Source: Blasia pusilla
Lineage: Eukaryota > Marchantiophyta > Marchantiopsida > Blasiales
NCBI GenBank assembly: GCA_050084515.1
Contig: CM114273.1
Coordinates: 44,472,475 to 44,536,474 of the forward strand
Length of the DNA: 64,000 nucleotides
Reading direction: 5' to 3'
Positions 11,961-24,095 of this stretch are shown here, in pieces. The notes under the pieces are model-generated. The model worked only from the letters and a program-made list of their open reading frames with translations, searched no databases and had not been told where the DNA came from. Within the stretch, counting starts at the first letter, position 1. Each line of letters opens with the position of its first letter. Position numbers and translations under genes: made by a program.

Positions 11961-12650
11961 CGGTACATTAATATTCAAATATTATGTTGATAATAATATG
12001 TGAAGTTCGAATTAAATTCCTTTATACAATAATAATAAATCAAATTTTATGAATCATTGCTAAATGACATCATGTTACTATAAGTTAGTATTATGATTAT
12101 CAATATCTAAAAGTTATACTAAGCTCATAAATGATGGTACTGCACACATTGGACACAGAATTTCATTACAATTATTGTCAAGGCAACTTTGAAATTCTAT
12201 TATACTTTAGAATAATACAAATATGCATTGGTTTCATCATGGTATAATTTATACACTGAATTTAAGTTCCATAAACTTTCTAAAATATTTTAATTCATCC
12301 AAAAACACAATCATATTTAATAGTTAAATATTCTTTTAATATCTTTATTCTAAATTATTCGTATTTGATATTCAAAGTTTTAAGGCCTACTTTAAATTTA
12401 CATGCTAACCCAAATACAAGTGAAAAAAAGAATCATCCCCATGAAATATACATATTATATATGATAAGATTTTATATTATGGATCTAAATCCAATTTGTA
12501 TCATTTAAAAATAAACAAGTTTGATTATATTAACTTTAAAATTATACACAATAACATCAAATTGGCTTTATAAGATCATTGTAGAGGCCAAGTGCTCAAA
12601 GTACAATGAATAGGAAATTAAGTTTAGATTTCACTAAAGTTCTTCCGTAA
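11961..12650. other. AT-rich intergenic DNA
   Basis: No open frames or recognisable motifs. Confidence 0.35.
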
Positions 12651-12767
12651 TTGGGATACTTCATTTTCAAGGCTACACAAAAATGGATAAGTTCGTTCCA
12701 TGTTGAAACAAATTCAGAAATGCCATCTTGCCCTCGAGCTCACGTTTTCTTGGAATCGGGTCACCTA

Positions 12768-12885
12768 TGCAAGGGCGGAGTGCAAGGGCAAGTTGCGGAT
12801 GCAGGGCAAGAAGGTGATGGCGGGAGTGCAAGGATAGGTGCGGGGTGCAGGTTGAAAGGTGGATGCAGGATGCAGGACATGACAC
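12768..12885. repeat. GC-rich low-complexity patch in AT-rich surroundings
   Basis: Imperfect reiterations of GTGCAAGGG, GATGCAGG and GGTGCAGG make a purine-rich island. A frame spans it on each strand, but both are products of the repeat composition. Confidence 0.55.
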
Positions 12886-13079
12886 CAAAGATAATATTAA
12901 AAAAGTGCATCCCTTGTATCCCTTTTAAAATATTTTACCTAATGATTATAGTTATATTTACTATGTGTCTCTTAGTCCTTTGGAAACAAAATAGTATTTA
13001 TCTAAGAATTGGGTGCTACTTATTAAAAGTATCCATGTATCTCCTTTTCTCCCCTCAAAAGATTGCTTGTTAGCATGAT

Positions 13080-14835
13080 CTTGCTTTGACTTGGTACTCC
13101 TTCTCTGCTTGTTTTGATTGTAGTTGATTGTTCCCTCATTCAATGGGGGAAATGATGTTCAAACAACAGATTTATGACCAAGTAATTGTGCCACTTTATC
13201 CTATCTATCCTACCTTTTTAAGAAAGCTAATAAATCCTTGGAATTATGTAGCTATCAAATAGGATTGAAAAATAGGCATTGATGCATTTATGTCGCCTTG
13301 CAACTAAGAGTGAAACTCTACCTTCATAAAGACAATCCCAAGTTTGTAGCTCCCACACATATGGTAATCAAAACCATGTATGAATCTTTGTCAAGCCAAG
13401 TCATTGCCCAAATCTTATGGATGAACCAACATGCTAGCCATAGGAATATAATTCATTTCATAGTATAAGGGTGAGTGGTAGTGTAGGACTCTACAAAACA
13501 CCTTTATTAATACAATGTTGTGCCCTTATTTTGTAGGATGAGGCACACATGAAAAACCTATTTTCCTATGCATACACACCGCTACGCAGTCTACATTGTT
13601 GTTCTTATCGACACAATAATCCCCATTGATTTTCCCAACACATATGAAGATTTGTAAACATTTAAAAATACACTCCTAGACATATACCAAAAGCGCACAA
13701 TTGAGAAAGATGGATTTTGAGAGCCATATCCTCTCATAAAACACCCTTATGAAGAGCCAAATGAGCCTTGTATCGAAAAGAGCCTACCTCTAAATAAAGT
13801 CGAAATGAGAAACATGCACACATAGGTTTTCACGTGAACGTTTAATGGGCTAATAGATCACTTGACCTATAATATAAAAATAAATCTTAAAATTATGGAG
13901 TTGTTACTAGTCTCATCCGATCATTCAAGACAAAGATATTATAGCTGAACATCCCACTCACTCCCCACATTGTCAATGTCGTAGAACTCTAACACTTGAC
14001 TAGTTATGATGTGAAAATGGTTGTGCACATACACATTATTGCATAATTGACATTTATGTCAATTCACATCCACATAGAAACATCATTGTTCTTCCTAACA
14101 CAATTGGAAGATTTGTACGCACAAAAGATTATGCTCATATGTATATTCTAAGACTACAAAACCGCTCTCCTAACTAGCAATTATGTACATAACTCTAGGT
14201 TTTATGGTAGCACCCATCACATCTTGCATGATGTAATCCACTACTCTTGGACTTTGGACTAAACTAAAGTGCGGAGGGAACCGTGTCAAGAGGTAGGGTT
14301 AAGCATGACATCTCCCATCACGTGTAAAATAATATTACAAACAAACAAACATGGTGGTTGCATTCGTCATTTATGTCTATCGCAGAGGAGTATGCACCAT
14401 CACATTATCAATCAAATGCTTTGATTCTCACAACTAAGTCTTGTTGGGTCAGAAATTATGTGGTGAAACATCCCTATGAATGTTTATATCTCAAAGGGAT
14501 ATGTGTCAATGTCTCCTTTTTGTAGTCCAAAAGCCAAACACGCCACCTTCCAAAACATTTAGGGCTCTCAAATAAAGTTGGGAGTGGCACAGATGGTACA
14601 ATGTCATTATTTTTGTCAAAAGAAACAAAACACACCACTCTTGTTATCCAACAATACCATAGGTGAAATCACCATGGCTTGCTCAATCGTGCATGTAGTT
14701 GGCATATTCACCAAGTGAACCTAGTAGTCCCAACATAGGATGAATGAATGGGGGACGTCTTGGGAATATGCTCCAAGTCCATGTCCATGATTTCCTTATC
14801 AAAAAAATTTGAACAAGAGGAAATAATCTCTATGC
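13080..14835. other. Intergenic DNA with degenerate internal repeats, no gene seen
   Basis: Phrases such as TTGTTCTT ... CACA(A/T)(A/T)TG(G/A)AAGATTTGTA near 13600 and 14085, and AAATAAAGT(C/T)G near 13795 and 14570, recur with a spacing of several hundred bases. This suggests an old tandem duplication. No protein domain seen. Confidence 0.35.
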
Positions 14836-14839
14836 GCTA

Positions 14840-15310
14840 ACAAAGCGCGGTAACCATTGAGAACACCTTGGCTAGTGCAACTCCCATTGCCAATAAGTCC
14901 ATGTTGGAAAGTAATGGATATTGAACCACCAGAGTGGCAATCCCCAACAATATACTCGACAATAGCTCCACTTGACCATACATAGGAGTCGCCTTTCTAA
15001 CTCTTAAGGCTGATGTATTCACTACAAGTCCTGTCCAACTAACTTCTCAATGTAGTGGGTACGTCGGCATCATGATGCCTCAAGTGGCATTAAGAGGTAT
15101 TAACCTCTCTACACTCACACAACGTGGTGATCATTCATAAGACCTTGACAAGTCCAACTCCTAGTGCCACCAAGTAAATGTTTTAAAATAATGGAGCATG
15201 AACCACCATAGTGGTAATCCCCAATAATACACTTGACAATAGCTCCACATGAGCCAACATAGGAGTTGTCTTCCAAATTCTCATGACATCGACATACCCA
15301 ATCCATTAAT
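14840..15310. repeat. Diverged tandem duplication, offset about 280 bp
   Basis: 14850-15010 and 15130-15300 share the order CCTTG(G/A)C(T/A)AGT, CAACTCC, TGAACCACCA, GTGG(C/T)AATCCCCAA, GACAATAGCTCCAC and ACATAGGAGT. Non-coding. Confidence 0.7.
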
Positions 15311-15650
15311 ATGCACAACCAATTGTCTAGGCACCATAGGTGTGTGAAGTGCTTCTTCTCCTTGTTGCAATTTAATATGATGTGGAGGTTGAAGTTGTGG
15401 TAATCCCTACAACTTCGTATCCGTCATTAACCACATCATTGTTATAGCAATAATCCTTTGCTCTACTTGATGTCTTCGGGTGATCATGAGAAGCAATGCA
15501 TTTAGTGCACCTTCGCCATCCGGTCTAGCACATGATGGAGATTGTCCACCACATCCAAAACATCCTTGACCTCAATTATTACATTGAATTTTTTTTATGT
15601 GGCAAACATTTTTTTTTGGGTTATATGAGTAACAAAGTAGTAATAGAGAA
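15311..15650. other. Intergenic DNA, no gene seen
   Basis: No recognisable coding or repeat feature apart from a short poly-T near 15610. Confidence 0.35.
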
Positions 15651-16033
15651 GCCTGCTAGGAAGTTAAATACCCAACACTTATTTATGTAAATAAATGCTT
15701 TGGTGACTTTGTGGTTGGAGTGCAAAATCAAGTCGGTAAATGTAGGTTTTGATGATTGTACAATTGTTTTGTTTGATAAAAAATAACGCCATCAAAGAAG
15801 AATTTCGAGCCTTGGTAAACTTGGGAGAATGATAGAAATACCCGCCAGGGAGGGGGTGTTTGCCTGCTTGGAAGTTGGAATACCCAACATTATATGTATG
15901 AATGAATGCTTTAGTGAGTTTGTGGTTGGAGTGCAAGTTGAAGTAGGCTGTGATGATTGGACAAGTGTTTTTCTTGATAAAATATGACATAGTCAAAGAA
16001 GATTTTTGAGCCTCGGTAACCTTGGGAGAATGA
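15651..16033. repeat. Tandem duplication, offset 200-211 bp
   Basis: Copy 1 (15651-15832) and copy 2 (15862-16033) both begin GCCTGCT(A/T)GGAAGTT and end TTGGGAGAATGA. Between lie shared TACCCAACA, TTTGTGGTTGGAGTGCAA and AAAGAAGA blocks. Non-coding. Confidence 0.8.
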
Positions 16034-16534
16034 GAGGGAAAAATCCATAGCATTATCCTCACGTCTACTTGGAGAGAGTCTTTACGTCCTCTCAAAGAAG
16101 ACAACAACGGAAATAAACATAATCAAATAAGAAAGGTTTATCGCTTTTAAAGAATCGTGAGCTAGACATGGGCCCAAGTCCTTCTAATATTCAAGTCATC
16201 TCTTGAGGGATAATTCCACTCAAGAGATGACTTGGAGCATAGGAGTCATGGATGATTCATTGCCACCCCTACCACAAGCCCAAAATGAATTTGAGTGTCT
16301 CTTGTTGCTCTATTTGGTAGCAAGCCATTTAAAATCTTGCCACGTATGTCATGGAAAATTTTGCATATGCATGTTGAGCTAGTTCTACATACTTTACTGT
16401 CATTTTTTAATGACTAGTTAGTAACATTGACCCTCCAGGGACCGGACTAAGAATAAGCTAGACCTGGTTCCTCAGCAAATCTATATTATTATGGGAAAAT
16501 GCCTTCTTGATTTGCAAACACCTCTCTACTTGAC

Positions 16535-16720
16535 ACGTGGTAACTGGGCAACAAGAAATAAATTTGAATTTATGTGCAATATCAATTTTCTCTTCCCTTC
16601 ACGGGCTATACACTAGCTATTCAATCCCCTTTTTAATTTCCTGTACATCCTACGAGCACCTTAGTCGTTCTAAGTGTTTTCCTTCCATAAACCTTGAAAT
16701 AGACAACAATGATTATGAGG
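16535..16720 (+). repeat. Dispersed repeat, copy 2 (partner at 11775-11960)
   Basis: Contains AATTTGAATTTATGTGCA and CTTCACGGGCTATACACTA, aligned with the copy 4.7 kb to the left. Confidence 0.6.
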
Positions 16721-16860
16721 GGGAAACCCTTCGTTTGGGATCCTAAAGAAATGGGTTCCATGACCTTAGTAGTACTTAGTGTTGTCCTTCCATAAACCTT
16801 GAAATAGACAGCAATGATTACGAGGGGAAACCCTTCGCTTAGGATCCTAGAAGAAATGGG
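16672..16860. repeat. Tandem duplication, offset 105 bp
   Basis: CCTTCCATAAACCTTGAAA at 16681 recurs at 16786. Each is followed by TAGACA(A/G)CAATGATTA(T/C)GAGG, GAAACCCTTCG and AAGAAATGGGTT. The copies are much more alike than the neighbouring duplications, so this one is younger. Confidence 0.85.
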
Positions 16861-17039
16861 TTTGATGAAATGTTACTTGCAGCAATTTTTTATCAGTTCG
16901 ACCGGTGGTGGCTATCACATGAATTTTCATCGCCACATGGGCAAAAGGCCAAATGGAGGCGGAGTTCACTTCGAAAATTCAGTAATAACAAAAGGGTATT
17001 ATAGGTTTTGGGAGATTCTCCATTCCGAGCGATTTTAAG

Positions 17040-17840
17040 TCTCATCGTGAATTAGGTATTCTGCCCACCTAAGCCGACATGGCTGACGATATTGAATGCC
17101 TAGGCACATTGAAATGGTAAAATAAAAGACGAGAAGTGAATAGGGGTAGTACGGATGATGACTGCAGCGACAGTACCTGTCATGTTTGCCTGAGGAGTCT
17201 TATTCATCGCTAGGAGGACTTTTGCTTAATGTTGGCAACCATTGGGCGGTGGGACGATGAGAATCCGAAGAATATAACAAATCGGAGCTGCCCGCTCCGA
17301 GGGCACAGTCTGGCCGTTACAGCTAAGACTTGAAAACTTTTGACGTACCTCCAGTTGGTCGCTTTAATTGGTGACTGGTGCACGAGTACTATCTATTCAA
17401 ATTACCACTCGGCTGTTCTGCCCGGCCTATTTCCGTCACAATCATCCTCTCTCAACCACTTATGTTTGTGCAATTGTGATGTAGTAGATGTCAACTTCCC
17501 GCAACAACATTAATGTCGGTACGGGGTTTTGAAGAAGTCGGAGTTCAAGGTCTTATTTATTTGCTTTTCAGTAAAAGGCATACCGATTCTTTTTTTGTTG
17601 TTTTTCGATCGCGCCTTTTATTCTTTCAGCGTTTTTTTCTATGTTTCTCCCGGGCTCTATTTGAAAGTTACGAGTTCCGGCGTCCTCTGCTTCAGGTCTG
17701 TTTGAAGGCTTCTGACTGATTTATGCAAGAGTTGTTTTCCCTGTTGGACTCCAGTAACACATCCCTCTCGACCTCAACTTCCATACATCGTGGTTCTGCT
17801 CCACAGTGGAAGGTAGGAATTCAAAGAGAATTTGTTATCC
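17040..17840. other. 5' flank of peroxidase 1
   Basis: No domain-bearing frame. The region should hold the promoter and 5' UTR of the peroxidase gene. No unambiguous TATA box was chosen; TTATTTATTTG near 17552 is a weak candidate. Confidence 0.35.
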
Positions 17841-20386
17841 ATGACGAGACTGGAGAGGAGAAGTTCGACGGAACCTCGGAAGCGATCAATGTCCTTTTCA
17901 ACCCTGCTATTGATTGTGCTCAGTGTGAAGATGGTCAGAGCTCAACTACTGGTGGACTTTTACGCCACTTCTTGTCCGCGAGCCGAGACTATCATCACCG
18001 CTGCTGTGCAACAGGCATCGGTGTCGGATCCATTCACGCCTGCCAAACTGCTCCGGCTTTTCTTTCACGATTGCTTTGTGAACGTAATATGGTTTTCGTA
18101 CCTCCCTCGCCAAAGTCGAATTTCTGTTAGCTCTTTTTGCTAGGATTTCCCAAGTCTCCTACACAAAAGATTGCGATTAACTATCTCACGATTGTTTCCG
18201 AAGAGCCAAAATTTCAAAAATCTTCCGGTACCCTGGTTTCATCGCCGCATAATGTGTGTGCTTCGGGAAAATTACGCTGGATAGAGAATTTCTGACTTCC
18301 CTTCACGTTTTCTAGTCACAATCCAAGTTTTATGCGCGTTTTTTCTTCCCCTATCTCCCGATCTTCGGCTTGCTTCGTTGATTGTCTCATTTGTTGGTTT
18401 TCGAAATCACTGTCGGTAGCGCAATGACATATTTTTCTCCACGCTCCGGAGTGGCCTGTTTTACTTCAGTTCTGTCAAAAAAGGGAAGACAGACGATCGA
18501 TGTAGATATTGCACTTTAGAGGAACTCGACAAGTTAAAGCACTACGTATTCTACGCTTTCAAATGCAGCTTCTATCAGAGCATTAGGAAGGACCTCTCCG
18601 AACTCTTTCAGGTCCTCCCCTGAATGTGAGTGTTGGTTTTCACTAGTGTTCAAATACCAAATTTCCTACTTTAGAGTATAGTCACTGGGGTAGAACATCT
18701 GGAAAAGTTAGATTCTGAATACAACGCTGTCTTCTTATGCTATCATTTGTGTAGGTCAATCTGTCATATATATTTCCTACAAATATTTAATTTGAATACC
18801 GTTAGGCCCTGTAAAGCGTCAGTCTTCTTCACTGTCTGAATATCGTGGGTAATGAACTTCATTCATTCGACCTAAGCACCAGGCATGACGGGCGCTACCT
18901 ACTTAATGAGTACAGTAGGTTTCCTGGGATCTGGTTTGTGTGATATGCATGGTGCAGCGAACAGAGCTTTTTGGTCGGAACGTCTCGATAAACACTTTCA
19001 AGGATGTTCTCATGACGATCGCAAGAAATGAGGCGGAATATTGTTATCCCTGGATCACTTTGTAAATAGCTTTTCGTAGTCTTGACTACGACAAGCTGTT
19101 TACGAAGAGATCCAGGGGTGCGTGACATAGCCAAAATGCTGAAACCTGTGGTCTTTTTGCAGGGATGTGATGGGTCCATTCTCATAGACCCAACTGCCAC
19201 CAACAATGCGGAGAAGACAGATCCTGCTAACCAGTCACTCGAAGGATTCTCCGTAATTGATGCTGCCAAAACTACGCTGGAGACGGTGTGCGCTGGGACG
19301 GTCTCATGTGCTGATATCGTGGCGTTAGCTGCCCGCGATGCTGTTCTCCTGGTTAGTGCTCTGCATTTCATTGAGTTCTGATGCACGACAGGGCAGTATC
19401 ATACCAGTCTCGATGCTTTTCACCTTGAAATCATGTCAAATGTTCAGATCTCCCTTTCCACTCCCCAACCCACTTGAATGTTGACGGAGTCTACCGGTAA
19501 TTGTTCAAAATTTCAGACGGGAGGACCATCGGTGCGAATGCCTACTGGACGACGTGATGGCCTTGTGTCATTGGCTTCTAATGTGCAAGCCAACATACCT
19601 AATAGTCCGAGTAATCTCGACACGTTGTTGGCATTCTTCACGGCGAAAGGTCTGAACGTGAATGACCTGGTCATCTTAGCCGGTGAGTGGGAAGTAATTT
19701 TGACGCACAGTTACTCAAGTTCGCGGTTGATTCTTTGAGCGGTTTCAAGAAACGAAGTTCAATTCAATTTCACACTGGCTAGCACATTTCTGCAGTGCTA
19801 GAGATGGTTTCCACACATGGAAATATTCCAAGCTGATGTCATGTGCAACCAGTCATTTCATCCCTTTTACACTATGTGGCATACGCAGGGTTCGGTTTTT
19901 TAGGGGAGTTTATCCAGGTCAGATTCATGGACGAGTTACTGAAATCTAACGTCAATTTTTATCGTCCGCCTAGGTGCACACACGATTGGGAAAGCTCATT
20001 GTAGTGCGTTCAGCGACCGCCTGACGTTTATTAATGGTACCGTCACAATTGACCCAACGCTCGATCCCACTTATGCCGCCACACTGTTGGCAAATTGCCC
20101 GCAGAATCCTCCGGCCCTCACAACAGTTCCTATCGATCCTGTCACCGAGAGTATTTTTGATGGCAACTACTACAAAAACTTGCAGGCCGGACGGGGTCTC
20201 ATGACATCTGACCAGGTTCTTTTCACCGATCCCAGAACCAAAGCTCTCGTGAATACTTTCGCTGCCAGTCAAGTTGTTTACTTTGAAAACTGGGGACCAT
20301 CGTTCTTGGCGATGGGTAATCTGGATGTGATCACAGCTCCGAGCGGTGAAATAAGGACAAATTGTAGAGCGTTTAACAGTGGATAG
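17841..20386 (+). CDS. Class III secretory peroxidase 1, four exons, intact
   Basis: Exons 17841-18083, 19163-19351, 19517-19682 and 19974-20386 join to 336 codons. Introns are GT..AG in phases 0, 0 and 1, the classical class III layout. The ATG at 17841 gives an Arg-rich 16-residue lead; the second ATG at 17889 gives a cleaner signal peptide and may be the true start. Cleavage is expected before Gln35 (VRA|QLL). Distal Arg72 and His76 are in RLFFHDCFV, proximal His202 in AGAHTIG. All eight disulphide cysteines are present (SCPRAE, HDCF, GCDGS, TVC, SCADI, AHC, NCP, NCR). The enzyme should oxidise phenolics with hydrogen peroxide in the cell wall or apoplast. Intron 1 (1079 bp) holds a long palindrome and a motif shared with peroxidase 2. 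Confidence 0.93.
19048..19117. repeat. Near-perfect 70-bp palindrome in intron 1 of peroxidase 1
   Basis: Two 34-base arms (19048-19081 and 19084-19117) are separated by TT and pair with only four mismatches. The arms start CCCTGGATC and end GATCCAGGG. The structure ends 45 bp before the acceptor of exon 2. In the transcript it would form a long hairpin near the branch-point region. Confidence 0.9.
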
Positions 20387-20634
20387 TTTACTTCTATAGA
20401 ACAATGCTTTTCAAGGCCTGGCAGGCGAAGGATGCCTGGAAGGTTCTCAAGGCCTAGTAGTCTATCACAACTCTAGTATGGATACTTTAGGAAAGGCTCG
20501 TGATTCCCGAGTTGCTTTTCTTCACTATTAAGAGAGAAAAGTAAAACGTGGCAGCAAGAAAATATTGTTTACGGATAGAAACGTTACACAAAATGAAATT
20601 ACAATACCCCGTGGTCATCTGTTCATGGAGTAAA

Positions 20635-20640
20635 AATAAA
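20635..20640 (+). terminator. Candidate poly(A) signal AATAAA of peroxidase 1
   Basis: AATAAA lies about 250 bases after the stop codon, a plausible 3' UTR length. It was assigned by motif only. Confidence 0.4.
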
Positions 20641-21749
20641 TGGAATCGCTGGATGTGTCTCTCACCCTCTAAAAGCTTGTAACTGTGACAGTAAGCACAC
20701 TACTGATTTTTACAACATCTTGGTTTAGAGTAGCACCCAATCCCCTGGCGTGCACTGGAACTGATGATTCCGCGTGATGCGGAACTATGGGGCCTGATCC
20801 ATCTACGGGCCACAATATAGTCGATCGATGTCCATGTGCGTCATTGTGAGCAGCGCAGGTTTCCATTGCCACTGCCGCGGGGCTCAGCATCGCGCGGATG
20901 AGGAATTTCTGAAAGTGCAGGTATTTGCCTTTGCTTCGCCAACCATCGAGTGGATGCATTTGCACATGAAATTTGGCGGGCTAGTGTTGTCCGTTTTGAC
21001 TGTCCACTCAGTAAACACCGATGAGTTTAACTAAGCCTGGAAGGTATCCATGATAATAATGATAGATCCACTTATAATCCATCGCTCCTGTCCATCGTTT
21101 GGGGTCTAGATGATTGATGGGAGCCTGGTCAGGAGTCAGGACCAGGGTATGTGCTTATCTCTAACACTCGTAGTGTGGGATGAAATAATGACACATAGAA
21201 AGGCGGAAGGACGTAGCTCACGGGATTACTATCAGGCAGAACTCCGCCTAATCCTGATAAACGTAGCTGGACCGAGTGCCGACATGATACTCTGATCCAA
21301 CCAATAAATATTAAAAAAAATCCAAAAAAGTGCTGGACACATTAATATTAAATGAGGGTTTGAGAAGAAATTTATGTAAATAAATGCTATAAGAGAGGTG
21401 AACGAAATCCATCAAAGGCGCATACACAACGAAGGAAGAAGAAGGGGTGCTACGTATGTATGTACAGTGAATAAATATGAAACGTTTATATTATAATGGG
21501 CGACCCCACATCCCTAATAAGACAAAATAGCGACATGTATTATTTTGTTATGGGTTAATTTTTAAATGGTATGGCGGTTAGCGAATTTTTTTAGGCTCCA
21601 ATCCAGTGTATTAATTGGCTTGGTGGCCGGGGAAGATCTTATCACAAAATTATTTTCCAGTGGAATGGACTACTTAGTGGGGTTATTATTCCGGGAAGAA
21701 GTGGGCGGTGTGTTAATAGTCACCACCACTCCACTCCAATTTTCGTTAC
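20641..21749. other. Intergenic DNA, no gene seen
   Basis: Short chance frames only. TATAATGGGCGA near 21490 also occurs near 11150, and AATAAGACAAAATAG near 21520 also near 11010, suggesting a shared old repeat. Confidence 0.35.
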
Positions 21750-21915
21750 AGCCTAGTAAGAGGGAATTGGAGTGGAGGAGTGGGAGTTTAATTTTTTTGG
21801 GCTGCACTTGGAAATTCCTATAAGCATGTAAAGCACTGACTCGAACCTGGACACCTGCCTATCGTCATCTACAGGAGTCTTGCACCTTCACCACTGCACT
21901 ATTTAGAAGTCACAT
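21750..21915 (-). mobile_element. tRNA-derived SINE-like element (Pol III boxes)
   Basis: On the minus strand, TAGTGCAGTGG (21901-21891) resembles a Pol III A box. GGTTCGAGTCA (21847-21837) is a good B box about 54 bases downstream. The surrounding GGTGAAGGTGCAAGACTCC resembles plant tRNA-derived SINE heads. It is not a functional tRNA, because no cloverleaf can be built around the B box. Ends are approximate and no target-site duplication was identified. Confidence 0.45.
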
Positions 21916-22179
21916 TTGGGCTTAAGCATTCTCAATTGAGCATTCAACATTCAGGATCAGGCTTCACAGTGAGCATTCATATACAAGAGTCATTGTAAAT
22001 CACTTTTCTTTATTGGTGCAAATTAGATGAAACATGTTGTGCTCACAAGCTACAAGTTTGAATTCAAACATGTCTAATGTTCATGTGTCATTTCATACAT
22101 GTAGGTGAAATCTGCAAGCAAAACATTGAGTGTTGCAAGATTTTCAAGCTCTACAGTTGCAAGTAAGACTACTAATTCA

Positions 22180-22880
22180 GTATGAAGACACAACAGTCAC
22201 GGCCCATTATCGTCTTATCCTCAGAGTCTAATGGTGTAGCTCCAGAGACACCTCGGAAGTCTTATACCCCATGCTCATTTTCACCTAATGAGCACTACGG
22301 GAAATGTTTTCGAGGATTCTGTGAGAGTCCAATTCATGTTCATGCCACCACATCCACACCAAATCAAAATTTGGGGAAGTCCTCTGGCCCATTGCATTTT
22401 CCATGACTGCAAAGAAGGCAATTCAAACAAAGATAACAGCCATGAGTACATTCCTACACCAATTCCCGCAAATGCGTCCATAGAATACTATGTGCCAAGA
22501 ATTAGAGTTACTCCATGTCAAAATAGGTTGACCCACGTGTCGCCTTATCGACAAGCAACCAAACTATCGAGTGGTTTTCAACTGTACAGAGAACCAGTAG
22601 GCAAGAAGGTTAACATTGAACCAGAGAGGGGCAAGTCATGGATTCAAGTTTCATGGCTCGAGGCCAAATGGCCAGAAATGTCAAAGGCCATATACGAGAG
22701 AAGTTCTCGCTGTAAATCAGACCGCCGTAGACAAAAATAGTACTAGACTTTCAATTGCACCAAATTTTGTGTTAGAGAGGGAAGTGCATCGGGACGACGA
22801 GGAAGATACAAGGAGTACTACCACTTTATCAGGACCTCAGGAAAGCTTATGCTCTACAGGCCTTCCGGCATTTTAAATTA
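22180..22880 (+). other. Broken open frames of unknown nature
   Basis: Three overlapping + frames (22182-22406, 22288-22740, 22616-22876) may be pieces of one decayed coding region. No domain is recognised. One frame contains PMPPHPH-like proline/histidine content and a basic end; nothing supports a function. Confidence 0.25.
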
Positions 22881-22899
22881 TTCGATGACCAAGATCGTT

Positions 22900-23640
22900 T
22901 CATGCGTTTATATTACCAGTATGTAATAAAATGAGTTCAATGAGTATCTACTACCTGTGAATTGAATGTGGGTCTAAACACTCTCAACAGCCCTAAGTAG
23001 CTCGAAAGAAACTACAATCCGGTGAGAGACAATCCGGTGAGAGACACAATCGACTTCTCAAATTGAGAGGATTAGCCGCAAAAGAGAACGAGAGGGCCAA
23101 AAGGATTGGTAGGCTCTTAGCCACCCCGAAAATTAGAACACGGAATGTCAAGAGAACATCCACCCGAAGCACTTCCACGTCTGAAAGATTCAAAGTAGAG
23201 GAGCCAACTCGAGCACAAAATCCACTTTGATCATTGTCAAGTCCGCTAGCTGCATAGACCGCAACGGAGCTTAACACAAGGCAAGACCTACAAATCCTCC
23301 AGCTACCCGAGTGCAATAAGAGAAGCGAGCATTGGTAGCTAGGGAGACCAAAATCTGCAATTCCACTTTGCTGTACAGGTGTAGAGACGCGTTTGTCCAA
23401 ATGTTCAGCAACAGTGAGATGAAGTCCCTTGAAATTGAGGAACATCAAATTCAAGGGACTGACGCTCAATCCCAAAAAAAGCTGCGAATTCGCTCAATCG
23501 CCTATGTCACATCTGAGTAGCCGATAAGCCGAGATCTATCGTGGATAGGGCGTAGGAGCCAGCGGACTATCTTGAGTGTAACTTTGTCCCACTATGTCGG
23601 ATGAGGTTGAGGATAGGTCCATTGTGTCAGGAACGTTGTT
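22900..23640. other. Intergenic DNA with small repeats
   Basis: AATCCGGTGAGAGAC is present twice in direct repeat at about 23017-23047. An 11-bp inverted repeat (AGTCCCTTGAA / TTCAAGGGACT) spans 23423-23460. No gene seen. Confidence 0.5.
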
Positions 23641-23719
23641 TCTAATAACTTTCATGTTGATGTCTTTTACAGCCGGGTGACCTGTGCGCACAGGTTACCA
23701 AGGGGAGGGCTAGTTTTAG

Positions 23720-23785
23720 GGGAAGAGCCTTTTGGCTCTTCCCAACCCTATATAAGAGAGGAAGATGGCTTTCCTAAGCCATCTT
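23720..23785 (+). promoter_or_regulatory. TATA box flanked by two perfect 10-bp hairpins, probable LTR promoter
   Basis: Hairpin 1 (23720-23743) has arms GGGAAGAGCC and GGCTCTTCCC with loop TTTT. Then comes CCCTATATAAG (TATA at 23750-23756). Hairpin 2 (23762-23785) has arms AAGATGGCTT and AAGCCATCTT with loop TCCT. The second hairpin would lie in the start of any transcript. Downstream sequence (24040-24095) recurs at 35400-35440 and 36045-36082, which supports an LTR origin. Confidence 0.55.
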
Positions 23786-24039
23786 TCTCATGTTGGGTTG
23801 TTGGAGCACCTCCCTTGTATGTGTGTGAGATAGGACTAGGGTGCTAGCGTCCAGATTCCTTAATAGCACAGGGTGGACGAGGCTCGATATGCCGATGTAG
23901 ATTGAGGAGTGGAATTTTAGGCCGGGTGTGCCGTTTTTACTACTCTTTATTTTTGTTGTGTGATCTCCATGTATATGTATGCGTTGATTTTTGAACATGT
24001 GTGGATCGACCCGTGTGTGGGGAAGATTGGTGTTGTGTG

Positions 24040-24095
24040 GTGTAGATGTGACTAGCGATGTATGTTGTGTAGCGATATGTATGCGCACGACACCT
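24040..24095 (+). repeat. Dispersed motif repeat (copies near 35400 and 36045)
   Basis: GATGTATGTTGTGTAGCGAT followed by A/GTGTATGCGCACGAC occurs here and at 35400-35440, with a close variant at 36045-36082. It probably marks the downstream part of one LTR family. Confidence 0.6.

Noticed and set aside
12651-13073. 140-codon plus-strand frame
   Set aside because: It covers a low-complexity GTGCAGG patch and has no recognisable protein features.
17832-17840. TTG start upstream of peroxidase 1
   Set aside because: Not a plant start codon; ATG at 17841 or 17889 fits the family.
21837-21901. Possible tRNA gene
   Set aside because: A and B boxes are present but no acceptor stem or anticodon arm can be formed; called SINE-like instead.
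22993-23475. 160-codon minus-strand frame
   Set aside because: Leu/Ser-rich chance frame with no domain; the opposite strand also holds an open frame.
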